Source: Posidonia oceanica (Eukaryota > Streptophyta > Magnoliopsida > Alismatales > Posidoniaceae). From it: a DNA stretch of 64,000 nucleotides. Shown here piece after piece: positions 33,003-43,528 of this stretch. Both the position numbers and the translations under genes were made by a program. Position 1 is the first letter of the stretch. Every line of letters begins with the position of its first letter. A model generated the notes under the pieces. That model did no database searches. It was given only the letters and a program-made list of their open reading frames with translations, and had not been told where the DNA came from. The stretch spans positions 71,530,501 through 71,594,500 of the forward strand of contig JAZBRS010000014.1 in NCBI GenBank assembly GCA_037176725.1, written 5' to 3'.

Positions 33003-33955
33003 AAGGAGGTGATAAGTTATCGGACTTATCGACCGGGGGGATGTATCGACCGGGGGGATGAGTTTCAGATCATCAGCCGAGAGTGATAGTTTACGGTCCT
33101 ATCAACCGGAAGCGATAGTTTACGGTCCTATCAACCGGAAACGATAGTTTACGGTCCTATCAACCGGAAGGTGCAGTTGTGAGTGATAGTTACTAGATAT
33201 CAGCCGTATAACATGGTTGCAGGTGATAGTTTTGGATATCAGCCCATGATGAGTTTTGGGTCATCAGCCAGAGAATGATAGTTTACGGTCCTATCAACCG
33301 GAAATGGGCAAACCATTAGTGATAGTTACTGGATATCAGCCGTATAACATAATTGCAAGTGATAGTTTTGGATATCAGCCCAGGATGAGTTTTGGATCAT
33401 CAGCCAAAGAATGATAGTTTACGGTCCTATCAACCGGAAGGTGCAATTATGAGGGATAGTTACTGGATATCAGCCGTATAACGCAAACCCGTGATAGTTT
33501 TGGATATCAGCCCAGGATGAGTTTTGGATCATCAACCAGAGAATGATAGTTTACGGTCTAATCAACCAGAAGGGGTGTTTGCGAGTGATAGTTACTAGAT
33601 ATCAGTCGTGTAATGCAATTGCGAGTGATAGTTTTGGATATCAGCCCAAGATGAGTTTTGGATCATCAACCAGAGAATGATAGTTTACGGTCCTATCAAC
33701 CGGAAAGAGCAATTGCAAGGGATAGTTACTGGATATCAGTTGTATAACGTAATTGCCAGTGATAGTTTTGGATATCAGCCCAGGAAGAGTTTTGGATCAT
33801 CAGCCAAAGAATGATAGTTTACGGTCCTATCAACTGGAAAGGGGCAATTACGAGTGACAGTTACTGATTGTCAGCCGTATAACACAACTGCGGGATAGTT
33901 TTGGATATCAGCCAGAGAATGATAGTTTACGGTCCTATCAACCGGAAAGAGCAGT
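33003..33955 (-). repeat. 133-bp higher-order minisatellite in the 3' region of element C
   Basis: The phrase GTGATAGTTTTGGATATCAG recurs at 33223, 33359, 33491, 33625, 33759 and 33892, that is every 132-136 bp. Each unit contains three related sub-units (GATAGTTTTGGATATCAGCC, GATAGTTTACGGTCCTATCA, GATAGTTACTGGATATCAGC), each with a GATA...TATC inverted repeat. Position between the last ORF and the LTR is as in Ogre elements. Confidence 0.93.
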
Positions 33956-33993
33956 GATTGATTGCTTGATTGATTGATTGATTGATTGATTGG
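33954..33993. repeat. (ATTG)n microsatellite
   Basis: About nine tetramers (GATT phase) separating the two minisatellite types. Confidence 0.9.
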
Positions 33994-34002
33994 GAAGGGA
34001 TT

Positions 34003-34425
34003 GATAAGATATCGGACTTATCGGCCGGCAAAGAGGGGATAAATGAATGATAAGATATCGGACTTATCAGCCGGCAAAGGGAAATGAGTGATAAGATATC
34101 GGACTTATCGGCCGGCAAAGGAAAAGGGGTGAAAAGATATCGGACTTATCGGCCGGCAAAGAGGAAATAAAGGAATGATAAGATATCGGACTTATCTGCC
34201 GGCAAAGAGAAAGGGGTGATAAGATATCGGACTTATCGGTCGGCAAATGAATAAAAGAATAGAATGATAAGATATCGAACTTATCGGCCGGCAAAAGGAA
34301 AGAGATAAGATATCGGACTTATCGGTCGGCAAAAGGAAAGAGAAATGATAAGATATCGGACTTACCGACCGGCAAAAGGAAAGAGATGATAAGATATCGG
34401 ACTTATCGGCCGGCAAAGAGGATGG
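34003..34425 (-). repeat. 40-48-bp minisatellite GATAAGATATCGGACTTATC
   Basis: Ten units starting GATAAGATATCGGACTTATC then GGCCGGCAAAG and a variable purine-rich spacer. Each unit has an inverted repeat (GATAAG/CTTATC) and a GGCCGGC palindrome. The core is nearly invariant while the spacer varies in length. Confidence 0.93.
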
Positions 34426-34525
34426 GGATGATACGGATGAGATACCGCAGGGCATCTGAAAAGATGCCCCTGGTATCAGGATGATACCAAGGGTCTGCCG
34501 AAGCGTCCCTGGCATCGAAAAGCGA
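34426..34525 (-). other. Conserved hairpin block next to the minisatellite
   Basis: On the minus strand it contains GATGCCAGGGACGCTTCGGC, GGTATCATCCTGATACCAGG and GGCATCTTTTCAGATGCC, the last two being inverted repeats. The same block occurs twice in element A (about 13535-13640 and 13825-13920), with pairing largely retained. Confidence 0.8.
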
Positions 34526-34873
34526 AGGATGGACAAAACTGACGTGTTTGTCAAACAAGTAGTTTGGGGGTACCAGCTCAACAGGGACTCAGCTGGGGAT
34601 GCCTGGTAGCAGGATTTGACGGCGTGGGTCGGCAGAGGTCTTGGAGTCTGGGTTGTTTGCTGAGGACTTTCCTGCGTCATGTGGGCAACAAGTCTAGCTA
34701 GGGGCCTCAGGATATGATGGGTAAGGAGCATGGAATGCATTAGGCAGCTTTGAAATGCGAGTAGCCAGCACAAAGTACTTTTGCATTGATAGAACTATTG
34801 GTTACACGCCTGTGGCAGGCCAGAAAATACAACATTACTTGAAAGGAAACTGAGTAACAGCTGCATAACGGCT
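34526..34873 (-). other. 3' untranslated stretch after the PMD-like ORF
   Basis: About 350 bp of unique sequence following the ORF stop. No gene or repeat is visible apart from TTGTTTGACAAACACG-like short inverted repeats near 34545. Confidence 0.6.
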
Positions 34874-36076
34874 CTAGCTGGTTCGGGCCTTCTTTGATTT
34901 TCCAGAGTCAGGGAATAAGGGACCGCTTGGCGGGATTTCATCGATGGGCCAGAGGTCCTGCACCTCGGTGATGTACTCACGAGTACACCCTATGCCTCTC
35001 GTAGCTGCGATGTTTGTTGATCGCACTCCATGCTGCATTAGATCGGCTAGTTCCTTCATTGGGGCAGTTGTACTGAGGGGATATGCCTGAAGGAGCCTAG
35101 GTGCTGTGCTGTCGACAAAGGCGTCCTGCTGGAAATCAAACTGGCGCATGACCCTGATAGGGTGGTATTCCACACCCGCGGTGAATCCTGGTAGTACAAC
35201 CAGCCGCAAGTCGCGTGCGCTGAAGAAGACAGTGAATGGTTCGACCATGGAAGGGATGATGCGCCAGGTTACTGTGTCGTCTGTCAGTCCTGATAGCCTT
35301 TCGTATTCTTCCTTGACGCTCTTGACTGTCATGGCATGGCTGCTGTTGCAGTAGGCCTCGAAAGCATGTACCTGGGGGCGCAGAAGGTCTATCTCGGTGT
35401 GTGCGGCTAGCCAGACCTGAATAAGTGCTCCACAACCATGAAAGTAGCGGCAGCGATGCGAAATGCGGTCCAGTCCGCAGTATGTTTCTGCCAGAACAAC
35501 CGGTGCCAGGTCTATCTGGCGAGTCACCACAGCGAGTGCTATTTCAGCGATATCGACAACCGCTGTCGCCTTGCCATGAGTAAAGACCAGCTCGCCTAGG
35601 AAACGGGTAACAAATCCTCGGAGCCACAGCTCGTCACCGAGTTCAGCGCGCTTTTCCACAGTATCATCAAAATATGCTAGGCGAAGTAGGGGCATGGGCC
35701 CGCTGGTGCAAATCAGTCTTTGCAGGCAACTTCGAGTAGAGAGCCCAGTCAGCTGTTTCAGGACCGCAATGTATCCATCACGCCTCATGAAGATGGGCGG
35801 CCCCAAGATCTTGGAAAACCCACAGATCCGGCACACTTCCTCCAATGTAGGTGTCAGTTCAGTTCTGCCAAAACGGAAGACATGGTGTGCCGATTTCCAG
35901 AACCTTGCGGCAGCGCACAGAAGATGGCAGCTCACTTCTACGTCAGCAGCCTTCCGCAATTTGGTTGGAATGCCCCATAGGCGCAGCTTCTCGCAGTCAT
36001 CTTTGGTAAGCTTGCCGATCCACTCTCGCAGGATCTCAGAACAGTGTGTCGGGGTCATTAGAGTAGGGAAACCCAT
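34874..36076 (-). CDS. PMD/DUF7745-like protein encoded downstream of pol (element C)
   Basis: A 400-codon open frame in the same sense as element C, between integrase and the 3' LTR. The N-terminal half reads HLLCAAARFWKSAHHVFRFG followed by ELTPTLEEVCRICGF, which fits the FW...F.F....PT.EE pattern of plant-mobile-domain/DUF7745 proteins common next to plant retrotransposons. The first 124 residues are closely matched by the frame starting at 63628 in element B. The C-terminal end is basic (SGKSKKARTS). The ATG chosen is the one shared by both copies. A conserved splice-acceptor-like sequence (GTAACAG, then GTACCTGA) lies 52 bases upstream. It is intact while gag-pol is broken. Function is unknown and family assignment is from pattern only. 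Confidence 0.78.
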   Translation of the reverse strand: MGFPTLMTPTHCSEILREWIGKLTKDDCEKLRLWGIPTKLRKAADVEVSCHLLCAAARFWKSAHHVFRFGRTELTPTLEEVCRICGFSKILGPPIFMRRDGYIAVLKQLTGLSTRSCLQRLICTSGPMPLLRLAYFDDTVEKRAELGDELWLRGFVTRFLGELVFTHGKATAVVDIAEIALAVVTRQIDLAPVVLAETYCGLDRISHRCRYFHGCGALIQVWLAAHTEIDLLRPQVHAFEAYCNSSHAMTVKSVKEEYERLSGLTDDTVTWRIIPSMVEPFTVFFSARDLRLVVLPGFTAGVEYHPIRVMRQFDFQQDAFVDSTAPRLLQAYPLSTTAPMKELADLMQHGVRSTNIAATRGIGCTREYITEVQDLWPIDEIPPSGPLFPDSGKSKKARTS

Positions 36077-37418
36077 CGCGTAGACTGCAGAATGTAGGCA
36101 GACGGCTGTCGCAAAAATCTTCAGGTACCTGTTACCAAGACTGTGAATTATCAGATCTCATATAGGCACAAAACCACTGATTGAAAGCAGATTTTGAAGC
36201 TGGTAAAACAGTTCAACACATCCAACAGTAAACATCCAGATTATGGCAATTAAACGCATATAAGCAAAGGGATTCTGTTGGTGCGGCGGGGATTGGCAGG
36301 AGTTCTGGGTCGTCGCAGCCCGATGATGCCAACGCATGCTGAGTAGGGGTACTGTCTCAATGCTGGAGCAAGCTTTGCAAAGTGGAATGATTAGAGGGAA
36401 GGGAGATGATTGGAAATGCGGATGTATGCATGATTTTTGATCGGTGTGGTTTGCCCTCAGCATCGGGAGTGCTTTGGTGCCTGCTGTACCGGAAGGGAGC
36501 GGTCCTTGACTCACTGGACTCTACTCAGACTCCTAACTTGTTGGTGGCACTCTAGGAAAGGGTGTTGGTGATGTTCGGTGGTGGTGTAGAGAGGACGGGC
36601 TTCGTGCGAAACTCTCAAGGACTTACACTCACTCCTACCTTTTCCTTCCCTTTTTATGTGTGTAGGGCTCTCCTCATTCCTATTTTGGAAACAAGGAGGA
36701 CCTGGCCGGAACTTTGACTCTTCTCTGGGGTAGGTGAAAGGTGCGGGATTACCCTGCCTGCCTTCATTTTTGGAGTTGACTTTTGTTCTTCTCCTTTTCC
36801 TTTTCTGTCATTCTCTTTTTTCTTTTCTATCATTCTCTCTTTTTTGTTTTTTTTTCTTTTCTTTTTTTTTCATTCTTTTTTCCTTTTTTTTTTTCAGGCT
36901 TGCAGGTTTCCGCTATCCCTACCCTAGGGGAAATGGGTGTCTGATTTCTGAGCCGTGGGGTTAGGGTCCTTCGGGTACTGACTTTTGGCTCTCTCTTTCT
37001 TTCTTTTCTTGTGCGTCTAGGCTTAGACATGTATTCCTTTCTAGCTAACGCCTAGCATTCTTCTAAGAGTGTAAGCCCTTAGGTGTTTGGGCATTTCGTC
37101 CGCTCTCACTGAGTAGTGGCTCCCTCACTAGCTAAGACATCTAAGTAGTGTCAGGTGAGGTCGGGAGACTCCTTCTGCAGCAGACAAGCACCTCTGGTTT
37201 TCATCACCGGGCGATATGCAATGCGTGATTTAAAAGGATGACGATGAGGATTGTAAAAGGGGTGAGAGAAGGAATGTACGGGGATGCCGTGATGACAGAA
37301 AGTGCAGGAGATAGGATGAAGTGATATATAGGGGAGATAAGGCGAAAAGAGGTACAAAAACATGCGAGTGGTGGGAGTACAACAGGTGGGACGAAGGATC
37401 CGCAATGGTTGCTCCCAG
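36077..37418 (-). other. Spacer between pol and the PMD-like ORF (element C)
   Basis: About 1.34 kb without a gene. It contains an A-rich tract on the sense strand (complement of 36780-36895), the word GGGATAGCGGAAACCTGCA beside it, and CTTAGCTAGTGAGGGAG (about 37120), all of which recur in the matching spacer of element B. The candidate splice acceptor is at 36129-36130. Confidence 0.7.
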
Positions 37419-38744
37419 TTACTGATAGTACTTCTTGAGGTAGCACAAGTTGACCGGCTCGGACTGCTCGACCTGGTCCATGTCCTCAAGAGTTACCGCG
37501 CCGCTTGAGAAGACCTGTTTAACCACAAAGGGGCCACACCAGTTAGGTTGGAATTTGCCTTAACCGTCGGGTAAATGAATGGCGCGTAGAACGAGATCCC
37601 CTGGCTGGAAGCTTCTAGGCCGGACTTTCTTCAAGAACGCTCTAGCCATTCGTTTCTGGTAACAATGAGCATTATGCATAGCTTGTAGTCTGTACTCATC
37701 AATCAGATTCAGTTGGACGCAGCGGTCTTCGACCCATTCTGCCTCTTCCAACTCAGCTTCTCGTAGGATCCGTAGTGAAGGGATCTCTACTTCGACGGGT
37801 AATACTGCTTCCATGCCGTACACTAGAGAGTACGGGGTGGCTCCTGTTGAGGTCTGAATTGATGTCTTGTACGCCCAGAGCGCGTACGGGAGCTTATCAT
37901 GCCAATCCTTGTGGGTTTCTGCCATCTTCTTCATGATTTTGATAATATTTTTGTTAGCAGACTCCACCGCTCCATTCATCTATGGTCGATAAGGCGAGGA
38001 CCTGTGATGCTTGATATTGAGACTCTGCAGGTACTCCTCAGTTCTTTTGGCGATGAAGTTCGTGCCATTATCAGAGATGATAGAGTACGGGACCCCGTAT
38101 CGGGCAACGATATTGTTCTTGATAAACTTTTCTGTTGCCACTGCGGTGACTGTCTTATAGGAGGCTGCTTCCACCCACTTAGTGAAGTAGTCAATCGCTA
38201 CCATGATGAAGCGATGACCGTTCGAAGCGGCGGGGTGTATTGCGCCAATGACGTCAATACCCCAGGTGGAGAAAGGCCATGGCGAGGACATGTCATGCAG
38301 CTGATGAGGGGGAGCCTTGATAAAGTTACCATGGACCTGACAGTTGTGACATTTACGCACGAACCGGCAGCAATCCGCCTCCATGGTTTGCCAGAAATAT
38401 CTTTGGAGCATGATCTTCTTGGCTAAGAGGACGCCATTCATGTGCGGGCCACAGGTCCCTGCATGCACTTGAAGTATTAGCGTATCAGCCTCCGGCTTGT
38501 CCAGGCAGCGTAATAGCATCTGATTGTATGATCTTCTGTATAGCTGCCCAGCCCCTAATACATATTTTGACGCCAGACGCACCAAAGTTCTCTTATCTTC
38601 TGCAGTGGTGCCAGGCGGAAGGCTGCTGGATTCCAAGAATGCTTTAATGTCGTGATACCATGGCCGATCTTCTGCCGACTCTACTTCCTCTACGTTCATG
38701 CAATGCGCGGGCTCCTCTATGCAGGTAACTGACACATCTACCAT
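37419..38744 (-). pseudogene. Integrase of element C, three in-frame stops
   Basis: The zinc-binding HHCC motif (HAGTCGPH, then CHNC) is followed by the DD35E core: the first Asp in TWGIDVIGA, the second in ISDNGTNF, and Glu in MNGAVESANKN, all present. The C-terminal part (GKFRPNW, GPFVV, CYLKKYYQ) ends at TAA 37419-37421. A TAG at 37977 replaces the Gln codon just before the catalytic Glu, a TAA at 37557 replaces an Arg codon, and the TGA at 38808 lies upstream. The enzyme inserts the cDNA into host DNA, but this copy is inactive unless read through. Confidence 0.9.
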
Positions 38745-39724
38745 GCTGTTTTCTGGTATACTGAGCCAAGATGCTAGGGTTGCCAGCGCGTCTGCATACG
38801 CGTTCTTTGCTCAGTTCATATATGTGAAATTGATGCTCCTGAACTCTTCTATTAGCCTCAGCAGGCATTCGTGATATGGCACAAGTTTCGGATCCTTTGT
38901 CTTCCAGTCACCATTCACTTGAGAGATTACCAGCATGGCATCGCCATGCACACGCAACTTCTGCGCCTTATGCTCGAGGGCGACTTTCAAACCCAGGATG
39001 CACGCTTCATATTCTGCTTCATTGTTTGTGCATGCGAAAGTCAACTTCCTCGCAAAAGGAATCACTTGCCCCTGAGGCGTGGTCAACACTGCGCCTCTGC
39101 CTCGACCCTTTTTGTTGACAGCGCCGTCAAAGTACAGTTGCCATTGCTCTTGCTCCTCAGGGTCTCTCTCCTCAAAGTCCTCCATTGCAAAGAGAATGTC
39201 CTCGTCAGGGAACTGCGTCTGGAGTGGCTGATATTCAGGCAAAGGAAAATCAACAAGGTGATCTGCCATAGCTTGGCCCTTCATAGACCTCTGTGTGACG
39301 AAGGTGATGTCGTACTGAGATAACAACACCTGCCATTTGACACATCTGCCCACCAAAGCTGGCTTTTGGAAGAGAAACTTGATAGGATCATGCCGGCACA
39401 AGAGCTGAACTGGGTATGCCATCATGTAATGCCTCAGTTTCTGTGCGGCCCAGACAAGGGACAGACAGGTCTTCTCCATTGTGCTGTACCTGGCCTCGCA
39501 TTCATTAAACTTCTTGCTCAGGTAGTAGATGGCGCGCTCCTTCCTACCAGATTCGTCGTGCTGGCCCAAGACGGCGTCCATGGAATGCTGCGTGGTAGAA
39601 AGGTAGAGAAGCAAAGGTCTTCCTAGCGTGGGAGGGACCAGGACAGAAGGTTTGACCAGAAGTTGCTTGATTTTATCAAATGCGACCTGGCACTCCTCGT
39701 TCCAGTCAATTTGTGCGTTCTTCT
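38745..39724 (-). pseudogene. RNase H tandem domains of element C
   Basis: The first part (MDAVLGQHDESGRK, YYLSKKFNECEARY, KFLFQKPAL) is the RNase H-like connection of a Ty3-type RT. The second (WQLYFDGAVNKKG, TNNEAEYEA, VHGDAMLVISQ, then NAYADALATLASW) carries the four acidic residues of an active RNase H. Two successive RNase H domains, the second of archaeal-like type, are a known hallmark of the Tat/Ogre clade. A frameshift lies near 39830, and a TGA at 38808 replaces an Arg codon (CGA type) just before the last catalytic Asp. Confidence 0.85.
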
Positions 39725-40092
39725 TCAGGAGCTTGAAAATAGGCTCGTAGATGGGCGTAAGCTGTGCAATGAAGCGACTGATATACTGTAAACGCCCAAG
39801 TAGGCCTCGAACCTCCTTCTCGGTTCTAGGGGTGGCATGTCCACGATGGCTTTTGCTTTCATCGGGTCCACTTCAATCCCCCTTTGGCTAACGATGTAGC
39901 CCAGAAGTTTGTCAGATGATACCCCAAACACGCATTTACTGGGGTTGAGTCTCAGTCTGTATTTCCTCAATCGATCAAAGAGCTTCTTCAGACAAGCAAG
40001 GTGATTCTCAGGCTCTTTGGTCTTGGCAGTCATGTCGTCTACATAAACCTCCACTTCTTGGTGCATGAGGTCGTGAAAAAGTGTAGTCATGG
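39725..40092 (-). pseudogene. C-terminal RT part of element C
   Basis: It continues the RT after the solo LTR insertion. EVYVDDM holds the catalytic Asp pair at about 40034-40039, followed by LRLNPSKCVFGVSSDKLLGY. The frame is lost near 39830. The insertion separates the YVDD box from the upstream half by only about 15 codons. Confidence 0.92.
40088..40092. repeat. Left target site duplication CATGG of solo LTR D
   Basis: CATGG precedes the TG start of D and is repeated at 45235-45239 after its CA end. Removing D and one copy restores the reading frame of the RT. Confidence 0.95.
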
Positions 40093-40559
40093 TGTTGACA
40101 CCCCATTTTGACAGGCTGAATCAACGGATCTATCGGGCGGCTAGGAAAAACCTAAAACCACACCCAAAACTTCAACCTAAAACCATCCAAAACTTCAACC
40201 TAAAACCATCCAAAATCTAGGCCCAAATCTACGCCTTTCCTTCCTCCTTTCCCCTCAAAACAAGCCCAAACTCAACCTAGGATTACCTCCCTTTCCCGAA
40301 CCTGAAAACTAACCAAAATCTATAGGAAAACACACCCCTGATGACTTAGCAAACCCACCAAAAAGCCTGCAAAATCTCAAACCAGACCCTTCCCAAAAAC
40401 CCTAGGAAACTTAGACAAAAATACCCTTTTTCTACACCTCAAAACCCCTCCAAAACCTCCTCAAAACCAAACCAAAACTCCAGGACCAGAACTAGAAACC
40501 CTAGACCCCGCACCCGCCAAATTTCACCCCTTTCCGAGACTCCTAAGACCCCCTTTTGC

Positions 40560-41800
40560 CTGGATTATCGTTTTCTCTCTCCGGGATTATCGTTTTCTCT
40601 CTCCTCTCTCTCTCCTGATTATCGTCTCTCTTTTCATCCCCTTCTCGCCCTTCTTCTGGCTTGGCTGCGGGCCCCCTTTGTACTCCCACCCCTTCTCCAC
40701 CTTATTCCTATTTTTATTTTATTTTTACCATTTTCCTTGAATTTTAAAAATCTTTTCCCTCAAACCTATCTCTTTCCCCTTTTATTCTCCCTTTTTTCCT
40801 TTTCTTCTTCTTTTTCTTTCCCTTCTTCTTTCTCTTGCAAAAATCCATGAAAATCCTTAAAAATCTGTAAAACCCCAAAACACAAAAGCGCCAAATCAGA
40901 ATTCCAAGAAAAGCAACTAAAAAACATTAAACAAGTGATTAAAACTCAAACTTAACTAAATCAAGCTAAAAAGAAAACCAAGCATGCAAACTAAAAAATG
41001 CAAAACAAACTAAAAGAAAATACTGTAAAATCAAAGAAAAAACCAAAATAAAATCAAAGCCAATCTAAAGTGAAAACCCTATCAAAAGAATTAAAAAAAA
41101 AACAAACCTTAAAAAAGGAGAAAACAATTAAAAACATTAAGACAAGTAATTAACTAAAAAAAACACACACAACAAATCTAAAAGAAGCCATCAAAAACTT
41201 GAAACAATTTAGAACATTTAAGTAAAAAAAAAAACTCAACAAAAGAAATTTAACTAAAAAACATTAAAAGAATTTAACAAACAAAACCACAAAATAATTT
41301 TTTTTAAAAAAAAGGGAAAAGAAAAACTTGAGAAAAGATCCTAAAAACTAAAAGACTAAAACTCCCCCTAGTTAATTAAGAAATAATCCATTAAAAAAGG
41401 CCTAATTAAAAATTCCAACTTAACAAGAAAATTTGACCCAAAAAAAAAACAATTAAAAAAACTTAACAAATATTTAAACAAAATAAAAAAAAAACAAAAA
41501 CAAACAATTTAAAGAAAACTCGAATCCTAAAATCCCAAACCAAAGGAGAAATTTAAACAATTAAAACAATTAAAAAGAAAAAACTCAAAAGAAGAAAACC
41601 ATTAACAAATTCAAAAGAGTAATTGTAAACAAAAAAGAAAATTAAAAAACAGTTGCCTTGAAAGAAATAAAAAAAAAAAGGGAAAAATCACAAACCAATT
41701 ATTTTTCTTTCCTTTTCCTTTTTTCTTTCTTTCTTTTCTTCTTTCTTCTTTTCTTCTATTTCTTCTTCTTCCTTTATTTTTTCTTTCCCACCACCTGTTA
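40560..41800 (+). repeat. Strand-asymmetric pyrimidine and A-rich tracts of D
   Basis: A CT-rich run (40560-40850) is followed by about 840 bp dominated by A with some C and T and very little G, then another CT-rich run (41700-41800). The inverted LTRs of element C show the complement at the same place. No gene is visible. Confidence 0.85.
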
Positions 41801-43528
41801 CAGCAGCCTTCACCACTGCCGTCCTTCCTCCTTTCCTTTTCAGCCACCACCCTACCCACCGTCGACAACACATCGTCGCCAGGTCTGCCACCCATGCACG
41901 CCTCTGCCCTCCTGCAAGCCTAGGCTGAGGTGAGAAGAACCCAACAGAGGAAGAAGAAAGAAGACGAGACCTGTGGGAAAACGATCCAGATCCATCGACC
42001 ACTGCCCCCAGACCTCCCTCTCTCTGGTGTGCACTCCACCGGAAGAGAAAAAGCCAATCAACCCGAGAATTCACCCCCAACAGACCGGCTGAACCCATCT
42101 TCTTCCAAAAAACCTCCAACACACCTACTCCGTTGCAGAACGACCACCACAAGCCTCCTAAAATCCTCAAACTTGGCCACCTTACTGGCCAGACAACCAC
42201 CTTCACAACCCACTCAAGATCTCACCGCGAGACGACCCACACTCCTCACACTCCACTACAAACACTTGGGTCCCCTTTTTTGCCGAAATCTTCCAACATC
42301 CATAACTTCCTCCACACTCAGTGGAATCCACTTCTGTTTCGTCCCACGCGCTCCCCGAACAACCACCTAGCCGCCCGTACCCTTGCTTCGGCCTGGAACG
42401 CCGCACAACGCCGCAACCACCTCGGCCACCACAGTAGCAGCCAGCCTGGACCAGATCCTCCTCTGGGCGACCAAACCCACTTCTGGAAGCACCGGGACCT
42501 TCCCCGGACCTCAAGCAACGTCCCCAGATCGCCGCACGCCGCCTCCAGCCCCCCACGCGCCGCCACAACCTCCGCCGGTTTCGTTGAAAACCACCCAGGT
42601 GGGTGGCTCGTTCCGGCATGCGAAAAGGTAAAAAGGAACTTCCTCTGGCTTCCCCTCTTTCCCCTCTCTCTTCTCGGCCTTTTCCCAGGTCGTTTCGACC
42701 ACCACGCCGCCCGCACGAGGTCGCCGGAGTAGCCGTCTTCTCCGGCACCGGCAGCTCCAACCGCGAGCCGAGCTGCCGTCCGACGCCCCCGCGCGCCACC
42801 GCACGCCGCCCGCTGCTCCGCCTCACCGCGCCGGCATCCCCCGCGCTCCGCCCGAGCCAAGCCTCCCGCTCCTCCGCCGCTCCAGGTCTGCGCCGGCGAA
42901 ACTCCGGTCTCAGGTCCTGTAGCGAGCAGCGGGCCGACTCCTCCTTTTTTTTTCATTTTTTTCTTAGCTTAGGAATTTTACATTTGTATTGCATTAGCTT
43001 CGTTTAAGTTTCTTAATATTGCATTCAGGTCCTCCACAGTTCTAAACTCATTTAAATCTGATTTAAAACCATATGAAATTGCATTAAGTATTCGCAGTTC
43101 TGTTCATTTTCACATTAGTCCACTTGCAGTTCTTTTTATTTTTTTTCTTTTAGCTTAAGTCCTGTAACTTGGTTTTATTATTCTTAGGTCCTTTTCTGCA
43201 TTTTTCCACGCATTGCACCCATGCATCATTGCACTTAGCACTATTTTCACATACTTAAGTATGTCTAGCTCTCATTCACATGGGAGGACCTTCAGCACAC
43301 CCCTAGGACCTCCTGAACACTTAGATCTGTTCTCCTCTTCTGTTCTGGCCCTTCCGCTCCGAAGTTGCGATATCTTTCAATCCGACCGTCGGATCTCCTC
43401 AAGTAAGTGCCCAGGCGACCGCAGCGAAGCGCTCTTCAGCATGGACCAAACAGATCTCCGATCAGACTCCCGGATCTCCAGGTATATCTTCCTGAACTTC
43501 TGCACTGCATTCATCTTGCATGCCATTT

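Noticed and set aside
33003..34425. Regular repeats considered as a CRISPR-like array
   Set aside because: Plant retrotransposon context, spacers that are themselves repeated, and no cas genes. It is a minisatellite.
37899..38426. Antisense frames within integrase and RNase H regions (for example 37899-38426, 60298-60621, 61166-61552)
   Set aside because: They are mirror frames of well-supported pol domains on the other strand.
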